Origin: Chlorobiales bacterium
Lineage (GTDB): Bacteria > Bacteroidota > Chlorobiia > Chlorobiales > JACMJS01
DNA length: 35,899 nt
Assembly: GCA_014380515.1 (NCBI GenBank)
Contig: JACMJS010000119.1
Location: forward strand, 1 to 35,899
Direction: 5' to 3'
Shown: positions 16,097 through 24,087 of the stretch, piece by piece
How positions within the stretch are numbered: position 1 is the stretch's first letter
How the letters are laid out: each line of letters starts with the position of its first letter
The notes under the pieces: model-generated
The model's database searches: none
What the model saw: only the letters and a program-made list of their open reading frames with translations
Told to the model about the DNA's origin: nothing
Made by a program: the position numbers and the translations under genes

Positions 16097-16792
16097 TTAT
16101 ATGTTGAAAGAGCGTGCGCCGAAGATCGCCGTGCCGATGCGAATGTAAGTTGCGCCGGATTCAATCGCCAGATCAAAATCACCGCTCATGCCCATCGAAA
16201 GCTCGGTGATGCCCGCGCCGAAATGTTGGTGTAATTCCGCAAGCAATTTTTGCATCGCGTGAAACTGGGTTTTGACTTTCTCGCGCTCCGGCGAGGCAAT
16301 CGTCATCAATCCTTTGAGTTCAACGTTCGGCACTCTCATCACCGCGTCGGCTTCCCGCATCACATCCGCAGGACGAAGGCCGTATTTCGAATCTTCGCCG
16401 GAGATGTTTACTTCGAGCAACACCGGAATCGTTCGGCCCGGTTTCGCCGCGTGCTTCGAAAGTTCAACGGCGAGCGACGCTTTATCGACCGTGTGCACCA
16501 GCGAGATTTTTTCAGCGATGAACTTCGCTTTGTTGGATTGCAAATGCCCGATGAAATGCCATTCGATGTTTGGTGTCGCAAGTTCATGATTATTCCACTT
16601 TTCGGTGAGTTCCTGAACATAGTTCTCGCCAAACCGCGTCTGGCCTGCATCGATGGCCGCTTTGACGTCCGGTGCCGGTTTCGTTTTTGAGACCGCAATG
16701 AGTTTGACTTCTTCCGGTTGCCGTCCCGCCCGGATGCACGCTTCGGCAATCTCCGCGCGAATTTGATTCAGATTTTCCGCAATGTGATTCAT
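16097..16792 (-). CDS. yggS: PLP-binding protein of the YggS/PROSC family
   Basis: The start is set at MNHIAENLNQIRAEI (231 residues, family length); the 28 extra codons in the track lack family similarity. Fold type III PLP barrel: LIAVSKTKP (PLP lysine Lys36), RFGENYVQE, EWHFIGHLQSNKAKF, VHTVDK, VNISGEDSKYGL, LMTIASP, LSMGMSGDFDLAIESGATYIRIGTAIFG. These proteins bind PLP without known catalysis and keep free PLP and amino-acid pools balanced. It heads the divIVA - cupin - aminotransferase run. Confidence 0.93.
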   Translation of the reverse strand: MNHIAENLNQIRAEIAEACIRAGRQPEEVKLIAVSKTKPAPDVKAAIDAGQTRFGENYVQELTEKWNNHELATPNIEWHFIGHLQSNKAKFIAEKISLVHTVDKASLAVELSKHAAKPGRTIPVLLEVNISGEDSKYGLRPADVMREADAVMRVPNVELKGLMTIASPEREKVKTQFHAMQKLLAELHQHFGAGITELSMGMSGDFDLAIESGATYIRIGTAIFGARSFNI

Positions 16793-16908
16793 CTCGCGGC
16801 AAATATACTTAACCCTCTGTTGAGAAAACGATTCGGAAACCGATTGATAAAACGAAAAGGCTTGGGTTATTTTCAAACGACTCTTCTCTCGATTGCTTTT
16901 CTCTTGAC

Positions 16909-16995
16909 TGTCATTCCGAGCGCAGCGATGAATCTCCGTTCTCCGAAAATGAATTAGAGATTCTTCACTTCGCTTGAGCTGCGTTCAGCATGACA
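16909..16995. repeat. Dispersed palindrome, GTCATTC(C/T)GA family
   Basis: TGTCATTCCGAGCGCAGCGA at the left and GCTGCGTTCAGCATGACA at the right are imperfect inverted arms, with inner GAATCTC / GAGATTC arms. A second copy with the same layout lies at 34295-34384. It fills the gap between the divergent yggS and glcD genes. Confidence 0.75.
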
Positions 16996-17021
16996 CAATT
17001 TCTTTTTAGTACATCGTTAAG

Positions 17022-18458
17022 ATGATTGCACACGCAACGCTCCAGAAATTAAAGTCGCTTGTCGGGGCGGAAAATTTTTTAGATGCCGAAGCCGATAAAG
17101 TGCTTTACGCTTACGACGCCACGCCGATGCTTCGCCAAAAGCCCGACGCCGTGCTCATTCCCCGCTCGCCCGAAATCATTTCAGAGATTTTAAAATTTGC
17201 GAACAGCGAACGCTTTGCCGTTGTGCCGCGCGGTTCCGGTTCAGGACTTTCCGGCGGCAGCGTGCCGGTTGAAAACTCCGTCGTGCTGCTCTTTCCGCCG
17301 ATGAACCGCATCATCAATGTTGATGAAGTGAACATGACCGCCACCGTAGAGCCGGGCGTCTTGACCGCGACGTTGCAACAGGAAGCCCTGCGCCGCGGAT
17401 TGTTCTATCCGCCCGACCCCGGCAGCGCGAGCATTTCCACGCTCGGCGGCAACGTGGCCGAAAATGCGGGCGGCCTGCGCGGTTTGAAATACGGCGTAAC
17501 GAAAAACTACGTGCTCTCTCTCGATGTCATCTTGCCATCGGGCGAACCGGTTACGCTCGGCAACCGCGCCCTCAAAGACGTTCAAGGCTTGAACCTCAAA
17601 GATATTTTCGTCGGCTCGGAAGGCACGCTCGGCATCTTTACTTCCATCACGCTGCGATTGCTTGCCAAGCCCGATGCTTCGGCGGTGATGCTGTTTCACT
17701 TCGAAAACCTTTCGCGCACGGGCGCGTTCGTAACCGAAGTCCTCTCGAAAGGCATCACGCCCGCGATGTTCGAGTTTTTAGACCGCACCACGATCACCGC
17801 CGTCGAACGCTACGCCAAGCTGGGATTGCCTTCGGACATCCAAGCCCTCGTCTTAATCGAGCTCGACGGGCGTAAAAGCACGGTGGATGAAGAATCTGAA
17901 ATTATATTTGCGCTCGCCAAAAAATCCGGTTGCACGTTTGCGAAGACCGCCGCAACGGATGCCGAAGCCCTGACCCTCAAGCACGCGCGGAAGTCGGCGT
18001 TCTCGGCGCTCGCGCGGCTGCGCCCGACGACCATCTTGGAAGACGTCGGCGTGCCGCGTTCGGAACTTCCGGCGATGCTCGAGCAGATCGCCACATTTGC
18101 GGCGGCGGAAAATTTGCCGCTCGGCAACTTCGGACATTTGGGCGACGGCAACTTGCATCCGACCTGTCTCATCAGCGAGCGCGATGCGGACGAGGTGCAC
18201 CGGAGCGAACGGCTGTTTGAAAAGATTTTCAGTGAAGCCATCCGTCGCGGCGGCACGATCACGGGCGAACATGGCACGGGCCTCGCCAAGAAAAAATTTC
18301 TGGAAGCCTCTGCGGGGAATCGTCAGGTAGAGTTGATGCGCGAGTTCAAGCGCACGCTCGATCCAAATATGATTTTAAATCCGTCGAAAATGTTTGATGC
18401 GAAAACCCTGTTTAAATCCAAATGCGAACGAAACCTAAACCCCGTTTCATTGCGTTAA
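17022..18458 (+). CDS. glcD: FAD-linked oxidase, glycolate oxidase GlcD / D-lactate dehydrogenase type
   Basis: 478 residues, normal for GlcD. The FAD-binding PCMH domain shows VVPRGSGSGLSGGSVP (68-82), VEPGVLTATLQQ, YPPDPGSASISTLGGNVAENAGGLRGLKYG and DIFVGSEGTLGIFT. The C-terminal oxidase domain ends with GHLGDGNLHPT and GTITGEHGTGLAKK, including conserved His residues of this family. It would oxidise a 2-hydroxy acid such as glycolate or D-lactate. The partners GlcE and GlcF are not adjacent, so a D-lactate dehydrogenase-like stand-alone role is possible. The C-terminal tail after NPSKMFD is about 20 residues longer than usual and looks non-conserved. It is followed after 40 bases by a TPR gene. 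Confidence 0.88.
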   Translation: MIAHATLQKLKSLVGAENFLDAEADKVLYAYDATPMLRQKPDAVLIPRSPEIISEILKFANSERFAVVPRGSGSGLSGGSVPVENSVVLLFPPMNRIINVDEVNMTATVEPGVLTATLQQEALRRGLFYPPDPGSASISTLGGNVAENAGGLRGLKYGVTKNYVLSLDVILPSGEPVTLGNRALKDVQGLNLKDIFVGSEGTLGIFTSITLRLLAKPDASAVMLFHFENLSRTGAFVTEVLSKGITPAMFEFLDRTTITAVERYAKLGLPSDIQALVLIELDGRKSTVDEESEIIFALAKKSGCTFAKTAATDAEALTLKHARKSAFSALARLRPTTILEDVGVPRSELPAMLEQIATFAAAENLPLGNFGHLGDGNLHPTCLISERDADEVHRSERLFEKIFSEAIRRGGTITGEHGTGLAKKKFLEASAGNRQVELMREFKRTLDPNMILNPSKMFDAKTLFKSKCERNLNPVSLR

Positions 18459-18498
18459 TACATCCGATTTTAACCTAACATCTCCACGCGCCTTCACC

Positions 18499-19245
18499 AT
18501 GATTTATTTTGCAACCGTCTTGATGCTGCTTTTCAATTCCGCTCTGCAAATGGTTGATCCGAATGATCTAAAAGACGGCGACGACCGCTTCGCCGCGATG
18601 GACTACGCCGCCGCCGCCGCCAAGTACGACGCGGCACTACAGGCATCGCCCAATAGTGCGGAAGCATTGTGGCGGCTTTCGCGGGTGTATGTGTGCATGG
18701 GCGAAGTCGCGGCGGCGGATGATGCGGAAGCGTTGCACCGCAAGGGGGAAAAATACGCGAGACTGGCGGTGTTGGCAGATGAAAAAAATCCGAGCGCACA
18801 CACGTGGCTCGCCGCCGCGCTCGGTAATCTCACCAACTTTACGAGCGACAACAAAGCAAAAATTCTGATGAGCCGCGATGTGGTCAGTGAATGTTTGCGG
18901 GCGATTGAACTCAATCCGAAAGACGATGTGGCGTATTCGATTCTCGGTTCGTTCTACCGCGCGATGGGCAATATCGGCTGGCTTGAAAAACGTCTTGCCG
19001 CCACCTTTATCGAAAGTTTGCCCGATGGCAGCTACGCGGAAAGTGAAACCATGTTGAAGAAAGCCATCGCCCTCGCGCCGCGCGCCGTCCGGCATCGCTA
19101 CGAACTCGGATTGCTTTATCTCGATATGAACCGCAAAGCCGATGCGAAAAAAGTTTTTGCCGATATGCAATCGCTTCAGCCGCAACTGCGGAGCGACCGA
19201 GACCGCCTCGCCAAAATCAAAGACCTCTTGCCCACGCTCAACTGA
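18499..19245 (+). CDS. TPR-repeat protein, probably exported
   Basis: 248 residues. The N-terminus MIYFATVLMLLFNSALQ looks like a signal peptide or a single membrane anchor. Alpha-helical tetratricopeptide-like units follow: DRFAAMDYAAAAAKYDAALQASPNSAEALWRLSRVY, then DVVSECLRAIELNPKDDVAYSILGSFYRAMG and ESETMLKKAIALAPRAVRHRYELGLLYLDMNRKADAKKVF. The arrangement recalls the RMDN/FAM82-like TPR proteins found in many bacteria. No enzymatic motif. It probably shares a transcript with the glcD-like gene and ends at a strong terminator. Confidence 0.75.
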   Translation: MIYFATVLMLLFNSALQMVDPNDLKDGDDRFAAMDYAAAAAKYDAALQASPNSAEALWRLSRVYVCMGEVAAADDAEALHRKGEKYARLAVLADEKNPSAHTWLAAALGNLTNFTSDNKAKILMSRDVVSECLRAIELNPKDDVAYSILGSFYRAMGNIGWLEKRLAATFIESLPDGSYAESETMLKKAIALAPRAVRHRYELGLLYLDMNRKADAKKVFADMQSLQPQLRSDRDRLAKIKDLLPTLN

Positions 19246-19268
19246 TTTATTTTGGTTGTGCCTCAAGC

Positions 19269-19298
19269 AAAAAGCCTCGCGCTACAGCGAGGCTTTTT
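19269..19298. terminator. Bidirectional terminator between TPR gene and araC-type gene
   Basis: AAAAAGCCTCGC and GCGAGGCTTTTT form a perfect 12-base stem with a GCTACA loop, with A and T tracts on both sides. It lies between two converging genes and can serve both. Confidence 0.88.
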
Positions 19299-19334
19299 CA
19301 TTTCCGAACTTTTTCAAATGGCGGCAGCACTTGC

Positions 19335-20279
19335 TCACTTCTCATCCGGCGATGCCGAACGCCGCTTTTGGTAATGCTTCGGCGTCAGGCCGGTGTGGTG
19401 CTTGAAGACTTTGATGAAGTAGTTGAGGCTGCCGAACCCCGCCGCGAAACAGACGTCGGCCAAAGATCGCAGCGGATTGGAAAGAAGTTGCTCGGCCAAT
19501 TTGATGCGTTCGGCGTGAATGAACTCAAGCGGTGTGAGGCCGAACTCCGTTTTGAAGCTGCGAAAGAAATGCGGCTTGCTCATACAACATTTCTTACTCA
19601 GGTCGCCAATCGAAATCGAATCATGCAGATGTGATTTGATGTAGTGCGCCGCGAAGGCCAAGCGGTGCGTGCTCGCGTGGTGTTTGCAATGCTCGATCAA
19701 CACCAGCCGCGCTTGCGTCTGCATCACACGGACGAGCAGTTCCCGCAATTTCAATTTTGCAAGCGGTTCTTTGGCGGGCTGACTGTCGGGCTGATCATCG
19801 GTAAAAACTTCGACGAGTTCGCCGAGCGTGCGCGCGATGCGGTTGTCGTTGCCGAGATAAAACTGTTCAGGCCGCAGTTGCCAGCGGTCGCCGGTTTCGG
19901 CTTTCGGAGCGCGAAGATTGAGTTCATCCAACACGCTGTAAATCTCTTCGCTGGAGATCGCCAGTGCCAAGCACCGCGTCGGGTTTTGAAGCGCGGCGTC
20001 GGGAAAATCAATCAACATTTTTTGTCCCGCAGGCAGCACGAGCGACTCGCCGGGCAAGAATGTAAACGGCGAAGCTTGCGGCAAGTGCATCACCTTTTTG
20101 CCCTGAATCATGGCTACAGCGAGCGGCTCGGAAAACTCCAGCGGCACGCGGTGGCACGGTTCGAAGGTCTCAAATAAATTCAGTTCGGATTTGGACAGCG
20201 TGAAGACGCTGCGGTTCTCAATCAAGCGGTCGATGGGGCGGGACAGGGCTTTCGGCCCGGAAAAATAAGTCAATGACAT
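19335..20279 (-). CDS. AraC-family regulator next to aldehyde dehydrogenase
   Basis: The start is set at MSLTYFSGPKALSRPI (314 residues), because AAGGAG lies seven bases before this ATG; the track begins 17 codons earlier. The N-terminal ~190 residues form a sensor domain of the AraC_N type (PGESLVLPAGQKMLIDFP, CLALAISSEEIYSVLDEL). The C-terminal ~100 residues carry the two helix-turn-helix units: ISIGDLSKKCCMSKPHFFRSFKTEFGLTPLEFIHAERI and SLADVCFAAGFGSLNYFIKVFKHHTGLTPKHYQ. It is divergent from an aldehyde dehydrogenase with a DUF779 gene behind it, a known conserved trio. It probably activates those genes in response to an aldehyde or alcohol. Confidence 0.9.
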   Translation of the reverse strand: MSLTYFSGPKALSRPIDRLIENRSVFTLSKSELNLFETFEPCHRVPLEFSEPLAVAMIQGKKVMHLPQASPFTFLPGESLVLPAGQKMLIDFPDAALQNPTRCLALAISSEEIYSVLDELNLRAPKAETGDRWQLRPEQFYLGNDNRIARTLGELVEVFTDDQPDSQPAKEPLAKLKLRELLVRVMQTQARLVLIEHCKHHASTHRLAFAAHYIKSHLHDSISIGDLSKKCCMSKPHFFRSFKTEFGLTPLEFIHAERIKLAEQLLSNPLRSLADVCFAAGFGSLNYFIKVFKHHTGLTPKHYQKRRSASPDEK

Positions 20280-20428
20280 CGCGCTACTCCTTGTCTTAGC
20301 ATCGCCGTCCGCCGGGGTTCCCCCCGTCAAGCCCCTCTTGAAGCTTGTAGCGGCGGGATCGCGGATTGCATATTATTTCTCATCGTCAATGGGAGAAGAA
20401 AGTAGCAAAATGGGCGGGTAAAAAAAAT

Positions 20429-20469
20429 GATACGATTGAGCGATACTTTGATACGACCGTGCTACGATT
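20429..20469. promoter_or_regulatory. Candidate AraC-type operator (GATACGA direct repeats)
   Basis: GATACGA occurs at 20429-20435 and again at 20450-20456, exactly 21 bases apart, i.e. two helical turns, as expected for the half-sites of an AraC-family dimer. A GATAC lies between them at 20442, and TACGATT repeats at 20431 and 20463. The cluster is about 110-140 bases upstream of the aldehyde dehydrogenase start. The match to the neighbouring regulator is an inference from spacing. Confidence 0.5.
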
Positions 20470-20567
20470 TCCTGCCGCGCCTGCCCAACTTCCTGCGGTT
20501 GCTTGCTAAGAAGCAAATTTTATGAAACACTATCAGAAACTATCACAACTCTAACCGGAGAATTATC

Positions 20568-22100
20568 ATGGCAGGACTTGTTTCAGAGGCGTCAAAGCCT
20601 AAGGTTCACGAACGCCCGAAGTTCAAAGAGAAGTATGATCATTTCATCGGCGGCAAATTTGTCGCGCCCGCCAAAGGCGAGTACTTCGAAAATACGTCGC
20701 CCGTCGACGGTAAGCCGATGGGCAAAGTCGCCCGCGGCACGAAGGAAGATATAGACCTCGCGCTCGATGCCGCACATGCCGCGTTTCCGAAATGGTCGCG
20801 CACCTCGGCGACGGAGCGCAGCAACATGCTCTTGAAAATCGCCGACATCACCGAAAAGAATTTGGAGGTTCTCGCCGCCGTTGAAACGATGGACAACGGC
20901 AAAGCCATTCGTGAAACCTTGCTCGCGGATTTGCCGCTCGTCATTGATCATTACCGCTACTACGCGGGCGTGATTCGCGCCGAAGAAAGCACGGTCTCGG
21001 AACTGGATGAATACACCGTCTCGCTCAATATCAAAGAGCCGATTGGTGTCGTCGGGCAAATCATTCCGTGGAACTTTCCGCTGCTCATGGCGGCATGGAA
21101 AATTGCGCCCGCGCTCGCTGCCGGATGCTGCACCGTCGTCAAGCCCGCCGAGCAAACGCCGACGAGCATTTTGATTTGGGCGGAGCTGATTAAAGACGTG
21201 CTTCCGGCGGGCGTGCTTAACATCGTCAATGGATTCGGCGTCGAGGCGGGCAAACCGCTGGCACAGTCGCCGCGCGTGGCCAAGATCGCATTCACGGGCG
21301 AGACCACGACGGGACGATTGATCTTGCAATACACGTCGGAAAATATTATTCCCGCAACGATGGAACTCGGCGGCAAATCACCCAACATTTTCTTTAAGAG
21401 CGTGATGGACGCCGACGATGATTTCTTCGACAAGTGCCTTGAAGGTGCGGTGCTCTTCGCGCTCAATCAAGGCGAGGTTTGTACATGCCCGTCGCGCATC
21501 TTGGTCGATGAAAGCATCGCCGATAAGTTCATCGCCCGCGTGATCGAGCGTGTGAAGAAAATCAAGATGGGCAATCCGCTCGATCCTGAAACGATGATGG
21601 GCGCGCAGGCATCCAACGATCAATACGAAAAAATTCTTTCGTACTTCGACATCGCTAAGCAAGAAGGTGCGGAGACTTTGATCGGTGGCGCGCCGATGAA
21701 ACTCAATAGCGGTTTGGAAGGCGGCTTCTACATTCAGCCGACGGTTCTGAAAGGCCACAACAAGATGCGCGTCTTTCAAGAAGAAATCTTCGGTCCCGTC
21801 GTTTCGGTTACGACGTTCAAAACGCCGGAGGAAGCCTTGGAGATCGCCAACGATACGCTCTACGGTCTGGGTGCGGGCGTTTGGACGCGCGACGCGCACG
21901 AAGCCTACATGATTCCGCGCGGCATTCAAGCCGGACGTGTTTGGGTGAATTGTTACCATGCGTATCCGGCGCACGCGCCGTTCGGCGGCTACAAAAAATC
22001 CGGCTTCGGACGCGAGACGCATTTGATGATGCTCAATCACTACCGGCTCAACAAGAACATGCTCATCTCTTACAACAAGCAGAAACTCGGTTTCTTCTAA
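20568..22100 (+). CDS. NAD-dependent aldehyde dehydrogenase (AldB/ExaC-like)
   Basis: 510 residues. GGAG ribosome site before the ATG. Aldehyde dehydrogenase superfamily motifs: [46 protein letters not shown], the general-base Glu in [12 protein letters not shown] (Glu266), the nucleophile in [11 protein letters not shown] (Cys305), and [13 protein letters not shown]. The C-terminus [25 protein letters not shown] matches the AldB/ExaC acetaldehyde dehydrogenases. It oxidises an aldehyde to its acid, probably acetaldehyde or a similar short aldehyde. Flanked by its likely regulator and DUF779. Confidence 0.93.
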   Translation: MAGLVSEASKPKVHERPKFKEKYDHFIGGKFVAPAKGEYFENTSPVDGKPMGKVARGTKEDIDLALDAAHAAFPKWSRTSATERSNMLLKIADITEKNLEVLAAVETMDNGKAIRETLLADLPLVIDHYRYYAGVIRAEESTVSELDEYTVSLNIKEPIGVVGQIIPWNFPLLMAAWKIAPALAAGCCTVVKPAEQTPTSILIWAELIKDVLPAGVLNIVNGFGVEAGKPLAQSPRVAKIAFTGETTTGRLILQYTSENIIPATMELGGKSPNIFFKSVMDADDDFFDKCLEGAVLFALNQGEVCTCPSRILVDESIADKFIARVIERVKKIKMGNPLDPETMMGAQASNDQYEKILSYFDIAKQEGAETLIGGAPMKLNSGLEGGFYIQPTVLKGHNKMRVFQEEIFGPVVSVTTFKTPEEALEIANDTLYGLGAGVWTRDAHEAYMIPRGIQAGRVWVNCYHAYPAHAPFGGYKKSGFGRETHLMMLNHYRLNKNMLISYNKQKLGFF

Positions 22101-22120
22101 CCGAGGATGATCATTCGTCG

Positions 22121-22176
22121 TAGGGGCAACCCTTGTGGTTGCCCTGAAGACGGGCGACGACAAGCATCGCCCCTAC
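22121..22176. repeat. GTAGGGGC-family palindrome, two-hairpin form
   Basis: Ends GTAGGGGC and GCCCCTAC enclose a first hairpin GGGCAACC / GGTTGCCC and an inner GGGCGA / TCGCCC pair. It occupies the gap between the aldehyde dehydrogenase and DUF779 genes, so it is probably transcribed and folded within that mRNA. Confidence 0.7.
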
Positions 22177-22197
22177 ATCGTAACAAAAAAAATAAAA

Positions 22198-22566
22198 ATG
22201 AAAACAAAGCGCGTGCTCGTAACGCCGGAAGCGGAAGCGGTGATTGAACAGTTGAAAGCCGCGAACGGCGAGGTGATGTTTCATCAATCGGGCGGGTGCT
22301 GCGACGGCTCATCGCCGATGTGCTTTCCGAAGGGCGAGTTCCGTACGGGCGATAGCGATGTGAAGATGGGCGAGATCGCGGGTTGCGAATTTTATATGTC
22401 CGGCGATCAATTTGCGTATTGGAAACATACCCAGCTCATCATTGATGTAACCAAAGGCCGCGGCGCAAGTTTCTCGCTCGAGATTCCGCTCGGCCTGCGG
22501 TTTCTCACCAAGTCGCGGCTCTTCACCGAAGCCGAGTTGCTCGATTTAGAAATGGTTGTTGGCTGA
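22198..22566 (+). CDS. DUF779 family protein, partner of aldehyde dehydrogenase
   Basis: The start is set at MKTKRVLVTPEAEAVIEQL (122 residues); the longer track frame begins inside the palindrome. Family signatures: HQSGGCCDGSSPMCFP, GCEFYMSGDQFAYWKHTQLIIDVTKGRGASFSLE and RFLTKSRLFTEAE. DUF779 proteins are small, cysteine-bearing proteins coded beside aldehyde dehydrogenases in many bacteria; their biochemical role is not established. The conserved CC...C set could bind a metal or take part in redox chemistry. Confidence 0.87.
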   Translation: MKTKRVLVTPEAEAVIEQLKAANGEVMFHQSGGCCDGSSPMCFPKGEFRTGDSDVKMGEIAGCEFYMSGDQFAYWKHTQLIIDVTKGRGASFSLEIPLGLRFLTKSRLFTEAELLDLEMVVG

Positions 22567-22685
22567 TAAACTTTTGGAAACCGTTGGGCGCAGGGTTTGC
22601 GAGCCGTAAATTTCTGAAGTTTTGATACAAGAGATTCCGTTCGTTTTATATCCGGCTTTTCTCCAAACCGCAAACAACCGCATCA

Positions 22686-22871
22686 ATGACGAAATATCTT
22701 TTTGGCCTGCTGTGCCTCGTTGCCCTCGCGTTCACCGTTTCTGCTTGCAAAGAAGATTCATCCGTAGAAGTGATTTATGAACCTGTCATACTTTACGGAG
22801 GAGTGAAACTGGATAGTATGCGAATAGATTCATCTTTATGGAATCCATACTGGATGAAGGCGGCAAAATAA
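22686..22871 (+). CDS. Small lipoprotein, function unknown
   Basis: 61 residues. The first 20 form a lipoprotein signal: charged start MTK, hydrophobic core LFGLLCLVALAFTV and lipobox VSAC, with cleavage before Cys21. The mature part is only about 40 residues (KEDSSVEVIYEPVILYGGVKLD...), enough for a surface or periplasmic tag but with no known domain. Followed by a terminator. It may be genuine because the signal is well formed; the size makes it less certain. Confidence 0.6.
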   Translation: MTKYLFGLLCLVALAFTVSACKEDSSVEVIYEPVILYGGVKLDSMRIDSSLWNPYWMKAAK

Positions 22872-22904
22872 TTTCCCTCGAGCCCGATTGTTTGGATACA
22901 TGAC

Positions 22905-22934
22905 GAAGCCTCATCTGACGGGTGGGGCTTCTTT
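22905..22934 (+). terminator. Rho-independent terminator after the small lipoprotein gene
   Basis: GAAGCCTCATC pairs with GGTGGGGCTTC through a ten-base stem including two G-T pairs, followed by TTTATT. It includes the stop codon of the converging membrane-protein gene. Confidence 0.65.
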
Positions 22935-23378
22935 ATTGTCCGAGCCTCGGCTCACGTCTGCAATAAAAGAGAGCAGCGTTGCGAGTAATGCAAGCGACAG
23001 CAGCACGGCGATCACAATCGAACACACGCCCAAGAATTCCGAGTTGAATCCCAACATATTTTGCTCTCCGACATGACCGGGCAGGTTGCTTCGATATGCC
23101 CAAGTATGAAATTTATCCCGCATCGGTTCGAAGAAAATGTGCGCGAGCGTGGCGAACAGGAATAGCACGGCTGTGCCCGCCACCCGATACCACGGTTTGG
23201 CTTGAGCAAGAAATATCAAAAGGAAAATTGGGTACGCCAGCAGACTGAAGGTGAACGGCGTTACCCGTGGCAGGAAAGGCCAGCCGCTGTGATCGATGCG
23301 TAACACGTGATCGATGTGGTGAATCACCGATATGATCACTGACAGCAGCAACAATTTTAAACTCAAGTTCGGCTTCAT
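22911..23378 (-). CDS. Four-helix membrane protein, unknown function
   Basis: 155 residues with four hydrophobic segments at about 5-22, 40-60, 66-84 and 115-142. The first loop is rich in His and Asp (HHIDHVLRIDHSGWPF), and another His-rich stretch follows helix three (AHIFFEPMRDKFHTWAY). I do not recognise the family; His-lined membrane proteins can bind metal or haem, but that is speculation. It is followed upstream on the same strand by a rhomboid protease gene 27 bases away, so the two may be cotranscribed. Confidence 0.65.
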   Translation of the reverse strand: MKPNLSLKLLLLSVIISVIHHIDHVLRIDHSGWPFLPRVTPFTFSLLAYPIFLLIFLAQAKPWYRVAGTAVLFLFATLAHIFFEPMRDKFHTWAYRSNLPGHVGEQNMLGFNSEFLGVCSIVIAVLLSLALLATLLSFIADVSRGSDNKEAPPVR

Positions 23379-23405
23379 CAGTTCACAAACTTTGACATTG
23401 AAGAG

Positions 23406-24017
23406 TCAGCCGAAAACTTGCGTGTAGAATCCGGCGAAGGCGTCGGGATCGAGCAGCAAGGTGAGCACCACGCCGCTGACGGCGCCGAAGAGATGCGCTT
23501 CGTGATTCACATTGTCGTATTGGCGGCGGGCGGAAAAGTAGGAATAAGCGACATAGAGCACGGCGAAGATCGGGGCGGGCACGCCGATGGGAATCAGGAA
23601 AAGTGAGATGCGGGTCTGCGGTTCGTAAATGATAAAACTAAAAATCACCGCCGCAATCGCGCCCGACGCGCCAAGGCTTCGATAGTTCGGATTGTCTTTG
23701 TGCTTCACAATCGTACTGATGTCGCTAAGCGCAAGACTGACGAGGTATGTGATCGCAAACTGCGCGGTGCCGACGATACGCTCCAGTGCAAACGCGAAGA
23801 AAAAAAAAGAGAGCATGTTGAAGAGCAAATGTCCGGCGTCGGCGTGAATGAATCCGCTGGTGATGAGCGTGTAATACCGCCGCTCGCGCAGCAGGCTGTA
23901 CGGATGCAGGATGAGCCGATCCATCAGCGCGGGCGCACTCAGTGCCGCGAAACTGAGAATCAACGTGATGACGAAAACAATCGATGCGGCTGGCGTGGTC
24001 TCAAGAAACGGTTGCAT
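23406..24017 (-). CDS. Rhomboid-family intramembrane serine protease
   Basis: The start is set at MQPFLETTPAASIVF (203 residues). Six membrane helices are apparent. Rhomboid hallmarks: the oxyanion motif in FIHADAGHLLFNML (HxxxxHxxxN), the nucleophile in LGASGAIAAV (Ser118 of GASG) and the catalytic His in NHEAHLFGAVSG (His175). The dyad is complete, so the enzyme should be active on transmembrane substrates. The usual Trp-Arg of loop L1 appears as the RERRYYTLITSGF segment. Confidence 0.9.
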   Translation of the reverse strand: MQPFLETTPAASIVFVITLILSFAALSAPALMDRLILHPYSLLRERRYYTLITSGFIHADAGHLLFNMLSFFFFAFALERIVGTAQFAITYLVSLALSDISTIVKHKDNPNYRSLGASGAIAAVIFSFIIYEPQTRISLFLIPIGVPAPIFAVLYVAYSYFSARRQYDNVNHEAHLFGAVSGVVLTLLLDPDAFAGFYTQVFG

Positions 24018-24052
24018 GAATTTTATTTTTTCGTTCGTCGCATTTTTTTCGT

Positions 24053-24080
24053 CCCCCCTTGTCAAAGAGGGTTAGGGGGA
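24053..24080. repeat. CCCCCTTGTCAAAG...GGGGG palindrome
   Basis: CCCCCTT(GTCAAAGAGGGTT)AGGGGG, related to the CCCCTTTG palindromes at 13256 and 13351. It lies between the wecB stop and the rhomboid start; the extra N-terminal codons of the track frame for rhomboid run through it. Confidence 0.5.
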
Positions 24081-24087
24081 GTCGAAT

